Of a stretch of DNA of 64,000 nt, positions 1 through 11,682 are shown one piece after another. The DNA lies in the NCBI RefSeq assembly GCF_051014685.1, contig NC_135059.1, positions 8,246,001 to 8,310,000 on the forward strand. Reading direction: 5' to 3'. Below the pieces are notes generated by a model. The model did not search any database. It had not been told where the DNA came from and saw nothing but the letters and a program-made list of their open reading frames with translations. Source of the DNA: Ptiloglossa arizonensis. Lineage: Eukaryota > Arthropoda > Insecta > Hymenoptera > Colletidae. The stretch's first letter is position 1. Every line of letters starts with the position of its first letter. Position numbers and translations under genes: made by a program.

Positions 1-305
1 AGGTCGAGCGGGCGGCTGAAGAGGACTACTGCTCCTCCCAGTCTCGTCGCTTCTCGCCGGTGACGCGCTGCGCCCACCTAGGCTGTCCGTGCTCAGCGAG
101 CCCTCCTTCGACTTCTTGAACACGAACCCGAAGACCCCTTGTTTTGCCTGTTGCCTTCGTCGCTCCTCTTGCCTCTGCAGGGCCATTATGTCCTGCGTGC
201 TGAGAGCCGCGCCGAGCGTTCGTCCTTGTTTCGCGTAGAGCGTCACTTCCTGAAGATGATAGTCCTGCAGCGACAGCGACAGGTCCAACGTCTCCTCCAA
301 GTTCG
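1..305 (-). CDS. COBL: COBL-like exon E (end of second Cobl segment and basic/serine-rich linker), partial
   Basis: This is the last COBL-like exon visible; it runs off the left edge with its frame open to position 1. The acceptor is TTTCAG, cut between 306 and 305, and the first two bases complete an Ala codon begun in the exon at 7239-7365. The translation starts NLEETLDLSLSLQDYHLQEV, which matches the end of the vertebrate Cobl domain (pattern EELELSKSLNELGIKELYA). A Gln/Arg-rich helix (LQRQEERRRQQ) follows, then FGFVFKKSKEGSLS and a Ser/Pro-rich tail. Human COBL has a similar FLGFFK plus basic segment just after its Cobl domain. Cordon-bleu nucleates actin filaments through C-terminal WH2 repeats, which would lie outside this window. 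The homology is read by eye but continues across all five exons. Confidence 0.88.
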
Positions 306-361
306 CTGAAACGTAGAAACACCGTCAATAACACCGTTTCTTTGTTCGATTTTTACTCACG

Positions 362-885
362 ATCACCGAGTACGAATCGTCTCTGTTCCGAGATCTCGCT
401 CAACGAATCGATCGAGCGTCCGAAATTCAGCTGTTGCTGGTTTCTTCACGACTGTGGTCATTGTTCGTTCATCTAAACTATTCGTTCGATAGATTCGCCG
501 AACGTTCTCCACCCCTCCAACAATTTCTGACCCCTGAGACCACTCGACGAGACGCGCCACGAGACGCTTGGTAACGTTGAGTCGGGACCAAGTTCCCGAG
601 GATCGATTGAACTAAATAGCGCAACGGATTCCGAGCGAGTGTGGCGGGGCGCGCGAATCGCGGAAAGAAATACCTCCAGCACCAAGGAATCGGTCGCCAG
701 CGTAAGCTCGTATAAACCTCGACACCGCGCCGGTTGACGCGAGGACGACGAGGCGGAGGAGAGCAACGCCGAGCATGCGAACAGGGACCGTGCACGGTTA
801 ACGACTAGGAGTAACAAGTGGAAGAGCCGGCCGGCCGGCAACCTTGCGATAGCGATCTTAACGCAACTGGCTGGTGTAACTAGCT
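362..885 (-). promoter_or_regulatory. Candidate internal promoter and alternative first exon of the COBL-like gene
   Basis: On the minus strand this CpG-rich block has an arthropod-type initiator (TTTCAGTTAG, about 885) with TATATA about 40 bases upstream. Its far end is a donor, GATC|GTGAGT, cut after 361. That donor faces the exon E acceptor at 306 and would define a 55-nt intron, about the minimum size in insects. The frame that joins correctly to exon E is open for 28 codons before the donor but has no ATG, so a transcript would start translation at the first in-frame ATG in exon E (MALQRQEERR). That product would lack the Cobl domain. The longer open frames here end before or out of frame with exon E. 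Promoter and splice are inferred from motifs only. Confidence 0.33.
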
Positions 886-1194
886 AACTGAAATATCTCG
901 TGCACCGGCACGCAAGTGCGCGAGATATATAATCGAGGAGTCCGCCCGGTGTTCGCGGTATCGGGAATATGCCTTCCCTCGGGGAGATAGTCGAGAGCCA
1001 TTTACTGCTGCATCTGGTTGATCGAGCGCGCGGTTAAAGCGACTCGGAATCACCGATCATGCCGGTGTTGGTTGGTGCAAGGAGCCAACGCGAGAGGCTA
1101 GCGAATTTTCGATCTTCTCTTCTTGAAATTGCAATCGCGAACTCGATGAAAATATGCGGCTTCGAAGGTTTATTTATTTTTGCTTTTTAAATCG

Positions 1195-1795
1195 AGAAGA
1201 CTGAGAGAATCGTATTTTTCAGAACAGTGTACGCGTTTATCTGGGATATACTAAGAGAATCGTGTGTTTAACCAAATTTTTATCGGTCTGAAAGAACCGG
1301 TCGACTCGAGTTTTGTTGGTCGAGAAGATTAATAGATATGTTTAAGAGAATTTTACACTGTGATCTGGAACACACCAAGAGAATGTTTAACAAAATTTTT
1401 ATCAGTCTGGAAGAACCAGTTGGTCCGAGTTTTGTTGGTTGAGAAGACTGATAGAATTCGTGTGTTTGAGAAATGTTTACGCGTTGCTATGGAAGAAACC
1501 AAGAGAATCGTATGTTTAACAAAATTTTCCAGGTTGGTTTAGAAGAATGTTTGACACACTTGTTGGTCTAGAAAAACCGCAGAAGAACCGTATGTTTAAC
1601 AAAATTTGATGCGTTACTCGAGCAGAATTGCGAGAAAATTGTATGTTTGACAAAATTTGATGCGTTACTCGAGCAGAATTGCAGGAAAATTGTATGTTTA
1701 ACGAAATTTCTGTTGGTCTAGAAGAACCGCAGGAGAAACGTATGTTTAACAAAATTTTACACGTTGATCCAGAAGAACCGCAGAAGAACTGCTCC
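1195..1795. repeat. Degenerate tandem repeat, unit about 60-65 bp
   Basis: Units share a core resembling GAAGAACCGCAGGAGAA followed by CGTATGTTTAACAAAATTT. Copies decay from right to left, with the most similar ones at 1575-1795. The small open frame on the minus strand across 1516-1797 (repeating CGSSRPT- and NIRFS-like strings) is a by-product of the array. Confidence 0.75.
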
Positions 1796-2129
1796 AATTA
1801 TGGTGTATCGAAAAAGTGTACAAAAGTATTTGAAATATTCAAAAATGTGTGAACGAAATTTGAAACAGTGTTTTAATACTTTTTTTTAAATAATAGAAGA
1901 AAGAAACCCAAGATCATACTAAATAGTCTCATTTTTTTAAGTATTTAATCCTTGATTTTTCCTTTCTCGAGATAAAAATCTGACTTTTGGTACTCGTGTA
2001 CAATGTATTATTTTGAAGCTTTCGAAAACGAAGCTTCGAAATCAAAAACTTACACGTTGTACTCTATCAGAAGTACGAATTGTGTCAAACTTAGAACATT
2101 GTAAATAGACGATCGAAAAGATCACTCTA

Positions 2130-2640
2130 CCGAAACTATCGAAGTACATTAATTTCTTCATAGAGGTAATCGCATTAATGGAATTAATTAAAGGAATTTT
2201 CTCCGGTTAAACATACATGTAGTTTACACCTGATACATGGAACTCGACTCTTGCCTTGCAATCTGCATATTTGCATCGATAAGAGTGGTTCTCCTGATCT
2301 ATAGAGAGGAAATGACCGATATTATCGAGTCTTTCTTTCGATATAGGGGCACGTACAGCAGGTTTTTCTCGAACTTCTTCAGAGTTTGGAATTGCATCGT
2401 CGAAGACGAACGTCCTTGTGTTTTTCTTCTTAGGTTAACGACTAGTGTTAACACTTTCGTATTGGCGAAAGTGAAGAGAACAAAAACTGCTTGGAAAGAA
2501 GTGAGGTCATGTTATTATTACTATTATCTCACGATACATACTAAATTTATACACTCTTGAGCTCACTTTTGAGCGTGAGAAACCCGACACAATACTCGGA
2601 GAACCGGACGTTGAATTACTGTTACCGAAATAAACATTTT
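2130..2640. repeat. Dispersed repeat, copy 1 (partner at about 32975-33560)
   Basis: About 500 bp here align along their length with 32975-33560 on the same strand. Shared landmarks are a TAAT..GATTAATGG block, ATCGAGTCTTTCTTTCGA (second copy ATCGAGTCTTTCTTCCGA), a GTCCTTGTGTTTTTCTTCTT block and a gtgaaag..agaa block. Each copy carries a plus-strand open frame in the same register (2237-2560 and 33085-33303) sharing DIIESFFR / DVIESFFR and RxxxYSxF. I do not recognise a transposon family. Confidence 0.6.
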
Positions 2641-3496
2641 ACCGTACCAATTAATGTTTAAATACGCGGTATGCTTTTCCTGAAAAAATGCATCGACTGA
2701 TTTATTTTTAACTGCACGATGTAAAATTGTAATTCTATTTCAATTTTTTTTTCGTAGAATTGTACAGGTCCCTACCGAGAATAGAAAAGCGTAAAATAAT
2801 CGGTGAAGTTGTTTTCAATTTTATTTTAAATCGTATGAAATTCAATGTGCTAATCTTAACACGCCATGAGCGATAGAGTAAAGGATGTAATCTAGCACTT
2901 TGAAAAAATCGATTTTAACATTTTCTTCTAATTTATGATCTCAGAAATACGCTCCTAAAGGATTTATTAACCCGTAAACTGGTACACCTGGGTCTTGGGG
3001 GATTCAAGAGGAATTTATTTTTCTCTACTGGAGAGATGTGAGTTATGATGATACTAAACTGGTCTATCGGGTCTTCTCGTAATCTTGGCTCGAGCCTGTG
3101 ATGTTATTGTTTGCATAGCTCACTTAGTTTTTATGCGATAAGAGTGCTCCGCTCCCATCGATTGAAATGTAATCGTTGTGTGATCTTTTTTGACACTGTC
3201 ATTTTTTATTTCTTCTTACTATTTCAAGCCGTTTTATCGTTTTTCTGGCAACTGCGCCAGAAAGTAGTTTATTTCTTCAACCATTTATTTTCTTTTGTTA
3301 GAAGTTTCAATTTTCACTTCTCTGAACTCTCTTACATCCTTATCATACATTCTTAATTTTCTCCTTACGCTTTCTTCGATTTGTCACTACCAAACATAGG
3401 CGAAATTTTATTAGCATAAAAGACAGATAAAACAAACGTATAGCTATTTATCCCAGTTTAATTTTAATCGTTCAATGTGAACTGTCTCATTCTATA

Positions 3497-3610
3497 ATTC
3501 AGACTCTAACGTTTACTCTAGAGCAAGGAATATAATTCAAACTCTAACGTTCACTCTAAAGCAAGGAATATAATTCAAACTCTAACGTTCACTCTAAAGC
3601 AAGAAATATA
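3497..3610. repeat. Tandem repeat, 38-bp unit, 3 copies
   Basis: Three consecutive copies of ATTCAAACTCTAACGTTCAC followed by TCTAAAGCAAGGAATATA. The second and third are nearly identical and the first differs at a few positions. Confidence 0.9.
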
Positions 3611-4284
3611 AAATTATTCGTTTTTTATTCTTCAAAACGTTTATCGAGATGAAAAGATGTCATCGTTGGTTTCTGCTCGATCTTAATGCATATTAATATT
3701 ATCCTTGACTTTAGGTCGTACGTAGTTAGACGTGGAAACGAACGAAGAAAATTTTAATAGTGTCGGCTCTTGTCGACAAGAAAAATAGAAATCTTTTTCC
3801 TTGAATACAGATGTACTCGTTTGACGAAGAACCGGACAAAAAGGAATAAAATTAATGTACCTTCTGGAATCTGGAATCGTGTCACACGCCGAACACTCGC
3901 AAGAAGACTTTCATCCACGTGATGAACAGGAATGCAGAATTTCAAGAAAATTGGATTGTGAGGGCACAGTTACATACATATACGGATACGTATGTATTTA
4001 TATGCACAATATGGATGGCTTCGGAAGCCGTACGTTTGACAAACCCAGTCGAAGGAACCACTGACTTCTACCGTGAATCTGATACGCGTTTCATGGTAAG
4101 GTATTTATGAAAATTGATATCGACGTACGCTGCACAAATAGTATGCACATCGCGCGGATTAACGATAACGAGATGTCAATGTATCACGGATTAACCCATT
4201 TACGTCCGAGGTAGGCAAACTTTAATCGTGTTAAAAATTACTTTATCGGTGCGCGAATGTATCCGTGGTTCGAACTACTGAAAT

Positions 4285-4770
4285 TATGTAAATATATTGA
4301 GACGTGTGAACAATTGGGAACATTGTATTAATAATATTAAGTCGTTTGTGCGCGTCGAGTTTTCTTAATATTAATGGTTAGAGCGTTCATTATTATAGCA
4401 TACAGGGAACATTGCAATTCTAGAGAACGTCATTCTTCAATCCTTAAAAAGGAACATTTAAAAAATATTTAAGGTTAATGAAAATCTGTCAGTACAGTAA
4501 GATATGTGAACATTTTGAAATATTATGTTAATAATATTAATTTGTGCACACTTCTTAATATTAATGGTTAGAGTGTTCATTATTATAGCATATAGGGAAG
4601 ATTACAATTCTAGAGAACGTCACCCTCAATCTCTATATTTAACCCTTAAAAAAGTACACACCTAAGAAATTGGAAATATTGTTTCAATAATATTGAGTCA
4701 TTTGTGGGCACCACTTCTTCTTAGTATTAATGGTTAGAGTATTAAATATTATAACATGAAAGAATACTCT
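4285..4770. repeat. Tandem repeat, unit about 160-190 bp, about 2.5-3 copies
   Basis: Repeated landmarks in order are ATTAATAATATTAA, CTTAATATTAATGGTTAGAG, TTCATTATTATAGCATA and AATTCTAGAGAACGTCA. The third copy is the most diverged. Nothing suggests coding. Confidence 0.8.
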
Positions 4771-5166
4771 TACAAGAATTATTTCACTGGAACACGTACC
4801 CACGGTTCAGAGAGGACAGAGTTTGTTGAAACTACTAGGCTTGCCAAGATTTTGAACATTCTCGAAGCTCTTCAATCCTGAACAACATTCCAGGTAATAA
4901 AAAAACTCTGTTACGACTATCCTGTGCCACCACGTGCAGTTCAACGTTCATTTAAACGTTCTACGCTTCATTAGCATGCAATCCAAACCGAAGCCTTGAC
5001 TGTTATCTGGACGATAAACACGGTTTTTTGGTAATTAGCGGTAGTATTCGAATGAAAATTTATTTTCGACATCGGAACGTGTTTATCCGAACTCTGAAAC
5101 TGTTTTGATGGTAAGTGGAAGGCCTGCATAATTTTGCTTTCTGTGTCCCTCCGCTTAAGGAACACG

Positions 5167-5222
5167 TAGAAAGAATAAAAGAAAAGAAAAGAAGAAAAAA
5201 AAGAAAAAAGAAAAAAGAAAAA
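5167..5222. repeat. Polypurine tract (A/G)
   Basis: About 55 nearly uninterrupted purines (AAAGAAAAGAAAAGAAG-type) on the plus strand. The Phe-rich minus-strand frame over it is an artefact. Confidence 0.85.
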
Positions 5223-7238
5223 CGCTTCCCAAAGAACGAAAACAATTATACACGTTTTTCAGTACAACCGTGAAAAATTAAAATATAACACCGATTGAAC
5301 ACCGAAATAGAGAATACATTTCGTAATTTTTTACTACAATACTCTTTAATTTCTCTTCGAACAAACATGTACGTCTTCTTCAATTTCACCATAAATATGT
5401 GCATATAACCGTTTATTATTGTACAATTTACAGTCACAGTCGCATATTCGTCAATTCGACCCCTTTTCTACCCAGTTACATAAACAGACATTTCACTGCA
5501 TAATTATCGACGTTTAAAAATGAACAGCTCTCGACCATTGATTTTTGCAGAATTCTGACTCGTTTGATCTTTACCAACTGACGTGCTTTTTGTTCGAAAA
5601 TCCGAACGATTCGGTATGCAAACCTGTTGAAGCAACGAAAAAGGGGTTCGATCGGTAAAAACGTAGCCAGGCCAGTGCTACCGGTTTAAATATCAAGCCT
5701 CGAACGAATCTAATTCCGTGTAGGAATTGTCGCGTTTTCCAGAGCAATGAGCATCCACCAATCGAACGAAGCAAAGTTATCGGTTCGAGCTTTCTTGCGT
5801 GGGTGAAGAAATCGTAATAATAAATCTTCGCTCTTTCGTTCGGAATCTTATGTAAATGTCTTAATTGCTTAACACAATTTACTGCCCGTTAATATTCTCG
5901 CCACTGTGAAGTCTCGAGCTGATATCTCTTCTTTTCAAGAATCGCGCTTTGTTTCGCTATAAACCTTTCACTCTTAACTCTTAACGATGATTTTAATCAT
6001 CCTTCGCGAAACGTCAGTTTCGAATCGTTTCGAATCTGAGAATAAAGCGCAAAATTTTTACGTCTGGATACAGATTTAAAAATGTTTGTACAATAACGCG
6101 ATCGATACGATATAGACTACTAAAACAATACTAAAAATGAACAATTGGTCATTTGTTACACGGCGAATGGAAATTAACGTTCGAAGTACGGAATTAAATA
6201 TTTCACGATGGATACTGAAGTAGCAAGTGAAAATTTGACTCGCTTAACGTTGGCTTTTGTCACCGGCTGGATGGACTTAATTTTGTTGAAAAGTCTTGAA
6301 AATCTCGAATGTTTAAAATGGCTTTCTTCGAGAGTATTGAAATATTCGAAACGTTCAGTAACCTTAAAAATGAAAGTATTGACTGAGCCGGTTTTTGTGA
6401 AAGTGGTGAAAGTCCAATTTTGAATGAGATTGAGTTAAGGTTGATTTCTATTACAAAGTGAACAGTTTTACGGTGAATACTTTTCCATATTCCTATGAAT
6501 TAGCAAATCCAAGTTGAGCTGTCAAATTGCAAATATGGTATAATTGGCAAAAATCGGTGTCAGTAGAACAGACTGGATCGAAGACATCAATTTGACTTCG
6601 GAAATCGATTTTGTAAGAACTGTTACAATTATCAAAAAAGCGATTCGTACTTGATAATTATTAGAAAATCTATTAATGTTAAAAAGTAAAAAAAGAAAAA
6701 GAAAAAAAAAAGAATTGAAATTATTACTAAATTCCAAATTTCTTTTTCCAAATAAGGATTATTCTGAATAACAATTATGGCAAATGCATACTTCCACTAA
6801 CAGGTGAGCACGGTCAATGTTTACAACTTTGATCAAGAATTTTCACCGATAAAATGTTGCTTTAAATCTTTTGAAATAAATCAACAATCATAATACTCAA
6901 AAAAAATTATACCAACGCTTAAAAAAAAAGAAAAAGCAAGTAGCAAGAAGTATGAAATCTTTTTATTAGTATTTTCTATGTTTACATTTTACGTATTTTA
7001 AATTTTATTTTACACAGATCACGTGACGTAGTAAAATTCAAAAAGAGAAATAATTTCCCAAGTTTATTATGTAAAATGCAAACATACGAAACAGTGATAA
7101 TAAAAGAAAATAGCAAACTACCGATTTGTTATTCTGTAAACAAAGTCGAGAGCGTTACGGTGCGATTTAAAATTGAAAATGCTTCTGAAAATGATTTATT
7201 TTCATAAATGAGTAATTATAATTATAATATAATTATAC

Positions 7239-7365
7239 CTGGATGACGGAGTTCGTATTTATTCCTATCCAGATTCTTCTCGCGACACACCTCGTCCAAA
7301 ATTTCACCCAGGTTCATTTTCGGACTGACTCTCGACACGTATAGCTGATTTCTTGGTAGATGCAC
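7239..7365 (-). CDS. COBL: COBL-like exon D (core of second Cobl segment)
   Basis: This 127-nt exon has acceptor TTGCTGCAG before 7365 and donor GTATAA after 7239. It enters in phase 0 and leaves one base (G) for the next exon. It encodes VHLPRNQLYVSRVSPKMNLG, then EILDEVCREKNLDRNKYELRHP. The RVSP motif, the hydrophobic spacing of a ubiquitin-like beta-beta-alpha fold and the I-L-x-E-V-C helix match the most conserved part of the Cobl domain (human pattern [20 protein letters not shown]). It lies 174 nt downstream of exon C and 6.9 kb upstream of exon E. This is the strongest single piece of evidence for the gene assignment. Confidence 0.92.
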
Positions 7366-7539
7366 CTGCAGCAATTGCACAATCGTCGTAATCGCTAACT
7401 GATTGATCGAGGAATCATTATAGATAAGGACCGTGTGTCAACAGTTAGAAATAGAACAACGAAGTCACGTAAGCTTTTATCGTTATTTCGAGATTGTACT
7501 ACGTTTATCACGAGCTTGGATATTTAAACGTTTCTTTAC

Positions 7540-7626
7540 CTGTAACCTGAAAGTCGTTTCGAAAGGCTGATTGGCCTGCTTCGTTCTCCGCGGCACGAAG
7601 GTGCCTTGTTTTGGTAGCAATTTTAC
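7540..7626 (-). CDS. COBL: COBL-like exon C (linker between Cobl segments)
   Basis: This is an 87-nt, symmetric phase-0 exon of 29 codons. The acceptor is ATGTTACAG before 7626 and the donor GTAAAG follows 7540. It encodes VKLLPKQGTFVPRRTKQANQ and then PFETTFRLQ. It aligns with the human COBL linker that follows the PNTLIGTL motif and leads into the RLVVNYLR strand. A competing GT seven bases before the chosen donor (GTTACA) would break the frame into exon D and is a weaker splice signal. Because the exon is a multiple of three, skipping it would keep the frame. Confidence 0.88.
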
Positions 7627-8353
7627 CTGTAACATCACAAATTAGTCAATCTTAACGCACTGTCTACTCGAGAAAAAGAATTATCATTCGTCATCCTCTT
7701 TTTCACGAAGAATTTCAGTCTTTGTTGAAGATTTAATGGATTACAAGATGACGAGTTGGAAAACAAGATGGCATTTGGAAATTTTTTTCAAAAACGCTTA
7801 TGTAATTTTAGCAAATGTTTGCATATTATCCGAAGGTACATATATTAAACTATAAATCTACCAAATTTCGTTAACGAAATTCGATTTGTGCAAAAGTTGT
7901 GACCGATCACAGAAAATATATTTAACGACCGAATCAATAGGGGAAAAAAAACGAAATTCTGTATTCTGCATTAAAATCTCTGTATTAAAAATAGTTGCAA
8001 TGTCAACTATATATCAATTATATAAATTGATTTTCTTTTAGATATATATTATACATAAGATATACCTTAATATTACGAAATCTGTCGGTAGTTTTAGCGT
8101 TGATAATAATTGAATATTTCCCACTAAAAAGATTTCTTTCCACTCGTTCGAAAAATGAAACTCCCCTAAGGAATTATTGCAAAAAGGCGAGTGTGCGTGT
8201 GAATCTTGGGAGAGGTTTAACGAATCCTCAATAATAATGATAGTTTACGTTTTCAACCTACATCGGAACCTCGCATCAATTATACCTACATTATCAACTT
8301 GAAAGACTTGACCCAGACCTAACATAAATCGATTAAAACTCTTGATGGAGTAC

Positions 8354-8498
8354 CTGTAGCGCATCCAACGCGCCGATAGGTGTATTCGGTTGATGAGGTA
8401 GGACCATGCCACGTTCTCCTATCGCTTGTAGTGTATAGCTCGAGGCTGCCAATTTGTGTGCTGTGGCGATCTGCACGAGGAGGTCCATCATCGGCGTA
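8354..8498 (-). CDS. COBL: COBL-like exon B (first Cobl segment)
   Basis: This 145-nt exon has acceptor TCTGTTCCCAG before 8498 and donor GTACTC after 8354. The first base completes a Ser codon from exon A. It encodes TPMMDLLVQIATAHKLAASS, then YTLQAIGERGMVLPHQPNTP and IGALDALQ. It aligns without gaps to human COBL around MMDLLVELCLQ and LSFKPNTLIGTLN, the first ubiquitin-like segment of the family. It leaves in phase 0 into exon C. Longer open frames overlapping it on both strands are shadows. Confidence 0.92.
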
Positions 8499-9857
8499 CT
8501 GGGAACAGAAATCCAGGAGGTCCTTACACTTCGCTCCCAAACATCTCGATGATGGATACAATGTATTTTAAATTATTCTACACCATCCCAAGTCATTCGT
8601 CGCGTCCCAAACAGTGCTATTCTGTAACACTCTGTTACCATTTTCTGGGTACTTCGTTCATATGAATTTTAGTGAAATTTGGAAATGAATTTAAAGTTTG
8701 AACGATGATACTGAACATGTAGAATATTTCGTCGTTTATTCTACACTAATCCCAAGTCATTCATTGCAAATTTCTATTCATCGAATAACGGACAGAAATG
8801 ATCTTTTATTCATTGTTCGAAACTTTCATCCGACAAAAAATCTGTCCTCGTTGAAGCTACATCGATAACTTTGGTCGTCGCGGGTAACTCGATCCAATGA
8901 GCGCGTACAGAACATAATCGCGAGGAATTGAAATTAACCATCGTCGCGTTACTCGAAGACAGAAGCAACAGACGTTTCTTGAAATGAAAGACACTTTTCT
9001 CTCCGCTCGAGTGTAACAACGAATAGAAACTTTCTTTCAACCGGAACAATTCTCGCGCCAGTAAACGGATCGTTAGCTATGATTCTTTTACCGACACGAA
9101 GGACGTATCATTTCTCTTTGAATCGTAGCTTATATCCTGCTGCTACGATTTCCACGGTGCGACCCGAATTTCTGGAAAGCGCGGGCAAATAATCGTCACC
9201 CATAGAAAAACGTTTCAACGACCAAGGAGGAGGCTGAGGTGGAGGAGGAGGTGGAGGAGGAAAGAAACCGATCTCGACGACCGAATTTCTCCTCCTCGAA
9301 TGGTTTTTAGCGTCGTTAGAAAGCACACTAACTGAGATTCGTTTGACAGTCCAGAGATGTAATCAGATATACTTACAACGTGTTACATTTGTTTTAATAG
9401 CCGCACGGGATAAAGTGCAATTCCACGACTCGACAAGAGGAAACGTTTCGTTTATCGATCGTGCCAGAACTACGAACGATCTGCGTTGAAAAATTGCTAC
9501 CGATTAAAGGGAAAGCGCGAGCAATTTTTTTTTTTTTCTTTTTAAGAATCGCTGATTCATTTTCTGAATATCCGGAGTCTTCTGTTCCTTTCTAATAGCG
9601 ATCGTACACGATCGAGATTTCAGATAGATCTTTGCGCAGGTTCGGTTCATCGTATTTCTGGCTGAGAAAGACCCACGTGGACGAAATTTAAAGAGAGAAA
9701 TAGGTATAATTTGAATTTTGATACAAATTTCGAATGACGAATCGAAAATTAACAATTTTACTAATTGAGTAGAAATTTTCATTTGAATTGTAACGTTAAG
9801 TATTTTAAAATGAACGAGAAATATTTTAACTTGCTACTAGATTTATCCCCGATATCT

Positions 9858-10430
9858 CGGAGCAACCAAAATACTTATATACTTATAACTGATAAAGTTT
9901 CTGTGACTATAAATATAAAACAATGCATTGCGTTGCAAACAATGTAAACATTCAAGAACAGCCAAAACATTTGGCGTGTACTTTAGCAATCCACAAGGTG
10001 CCAGTGTTTATCGGAAATAACGAATTCTATTCGAGTCAACGATTAAGAGCAGCCAAAACAATTGGCGTGTATTTTAGCCATTTACGTCGTTCCTGTATTT
10101 ACAAGTACGAAAAGTTGAGTTGTACGTATTGTACAATTACGAACACGTCCAAGAGCAACCAAAACATTTGGCGCATACTTAGCAATTCGTAAAGTTCCCG
10201 TGTTTATCAGAAATATTGAATTCTATTAAAAACAGTCAACGACCAAGAACGGCCAAAACATTTGGCGCGTACTTAGCAATCCGTAAAATTCCCGTATTTA
10301 TCAGAAATATCGAATTCTATTAGAAACAGTCAACGACCAAGAGCAGCCAAAATAATTGGCGCGTACTTTTTTATCGATTTACGTGGTGTTCCCGTGTATA
10401 CGTGTACCAAACACTGAACTACATTGCTAA
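9858..10430. repeat. Tandem repeat, unit about 92-105 bp, 5 copies plus a degenerate one
   Basis: Units begin AAGAGCAGCCAAAACATTTG and include GGCGCGTACTTAGCAA, CCGTGTTTATCAGAAATA and GAATTCTATTA. Starts lie near 9954, 10047, 10151, 10246 and 10340, with a decayed copy near 9860. Short plus-strand frames in the array are incidental. Confidence 0.88.
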
Positions 10431-11109
10431 CCATCAAGTACAGTCAATTCTGTTAACCGAGAAAAGGCCGCGAGAAACGAGAAGAGCAAAAGTGGTAGTT
10501 GCGAAATAAGCAGAGAACGTCCTGATAATTATGCATTAGGAGACGGGCGGTAATTTGAGGATCGTCACGGTGTAATAACACGAAGATTACAGGTATTACG
10601 ACCTCGTGGATCCGGTAATCCAGGAATTAATCCGCTAATCGGACCGTTAGATTAATTTCAAGAGCGAACCGATGATCCTGTAACGGGTAAATCTGGTGTA
10701 ACGAACCGCGTACACCGCTTTTCGTGCAGCTAATCGATTTCATTTCCAGCTCGATGTCCCAAGGACCGTTAGGCTGTCTCTTTATACGGCGTAACTAGTC
10801 CCGGGTCTCGTCTTTCAATTCGTGTTTTCACGAGGGAAGAAATAGCGTGAAAATCGCGCGATGTCGAAGCGGCCATTATTCTCTCGATTCGTTCGAACTC
10901 TACCCGGGATCCACGAAGCAGAAAGTATCGAATTACACGGTTGTTTATTTACACGGAATATCTCACGATCGGAGAAGCTCTCTGGCGAACCTCGATAGTA
11001 GCAAGACGAAGTTTGTACAGGCAACGAGGTTCGAGCAATTATCGGTGAGACTAATTCGATATAAGTAACCCACTTACGCAATACGTTTCTTATTGTTGCA
11101 GAGTCTGTA

Positions 11110-11350
11110 TTTGAAACCTGCCTAATTTAAAATCCCCAATTTAGACATAATCGACTATGTGAAAATATTTTGAAATGCCCAATTTAGATATAATCGAGTA
11201 CATAAAAACATTTTAAAATGTTCAATCTGGAAATAATCAATTATATGAAAACACTTTGAAATGTTCGACACAGAAATAATCGACTATATGAAAACATTTT
11301 AAAACGCTAAACTTACAAAAAATCGATTATGAAATGCCCGATTTAAAAAT
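11110..11350. repeat. Tandem repeat, unit about 55-58 bp, about 4-5 copies
   Basis: The recurring core is AATAATCGACTATATGAAAA then CATTTTAAAATG(T/C)(C/T)CAAT. Copies are diverged but all in one orientation. Confidence 0.8.
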
Positions 11351-11682
11351 AATTTTATCCCGTAGAGAAAGTTTCCAAGAATACGTTCATATTTTTTGAG
11401 TTCTTGTCATTTTCACATTGTGAAACTAACTTTTCGATTTACGAGACAAATTTCCTTCTCTGTGAGAATAAGAATAACAGCAATTTGGTACGGTTGATGA
11501 TTTTGAAATTCGAAACCAACTAAGCGATTATTTAAATTTCCCCGCTTTAATTCTTCCGTAGTTTTTAATCCGTCGTATGTCAATTTCAAGAAAATCCTCG
11601 ATATCGTTTGCAAGAGTGACGAACTTGTGAAATAACCCAGAGTACAATTCTAACGACAAATAGAAACTTGTTCAGACACTAC

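Larger units (their letters stand above)
306..7238 (-). other. COBL-like intron between exons D and E
   Basis: This 6.9-kb intron is defined by the GTATAA donor (7238) and TTTCAG acceptor (306). It holds a candidate internal promoter (362-885), three tandem arrays (1195-1795, 3497-3610, 4285-4770), one copy of a dispersed repeat (2130-2640) and a purine tract at 5167-5222. The stretches 2640-3490, 3610-4280 and 4770-7238 are AT-rich. Short open frames there have no recognisable product. Confidence 0.8.
8499..11682 (-). other. COBL-like intron between exons A and B
   Basis: The 3.2-kb intron runs from donor GTAGTG (11682) to acceptor CCCAG (8499). Next to exon B are two direct repeats of ATTCTACACCATCCCAAGTC / ATTCTACACTAATCCCAAGT, about 165 bp apart (near 8575 and 8740). 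It also contains a proline-rich minus-strand open frame (9108-9326) and two tandem arrays (9858-10430 and 11110-11350). The rest, including GC-richer 10440-11060, shows nothing I can name. Confidence 0.75.

Noticed and set aside
26..334. 102-codon minus-strand open frame overlapping exon E
   Set aside because: It is a shifted frame of the COBL-like exon E; the correct frame is fixed by the splice from exon D and by homology.
7547..7553. Alternative donor GTTACA for exon C
   Set aside because: It would shorten the exon by seven bases and break the reading frame into exon D; GTAAAG at 7539 is the better donor and keeps the frame.
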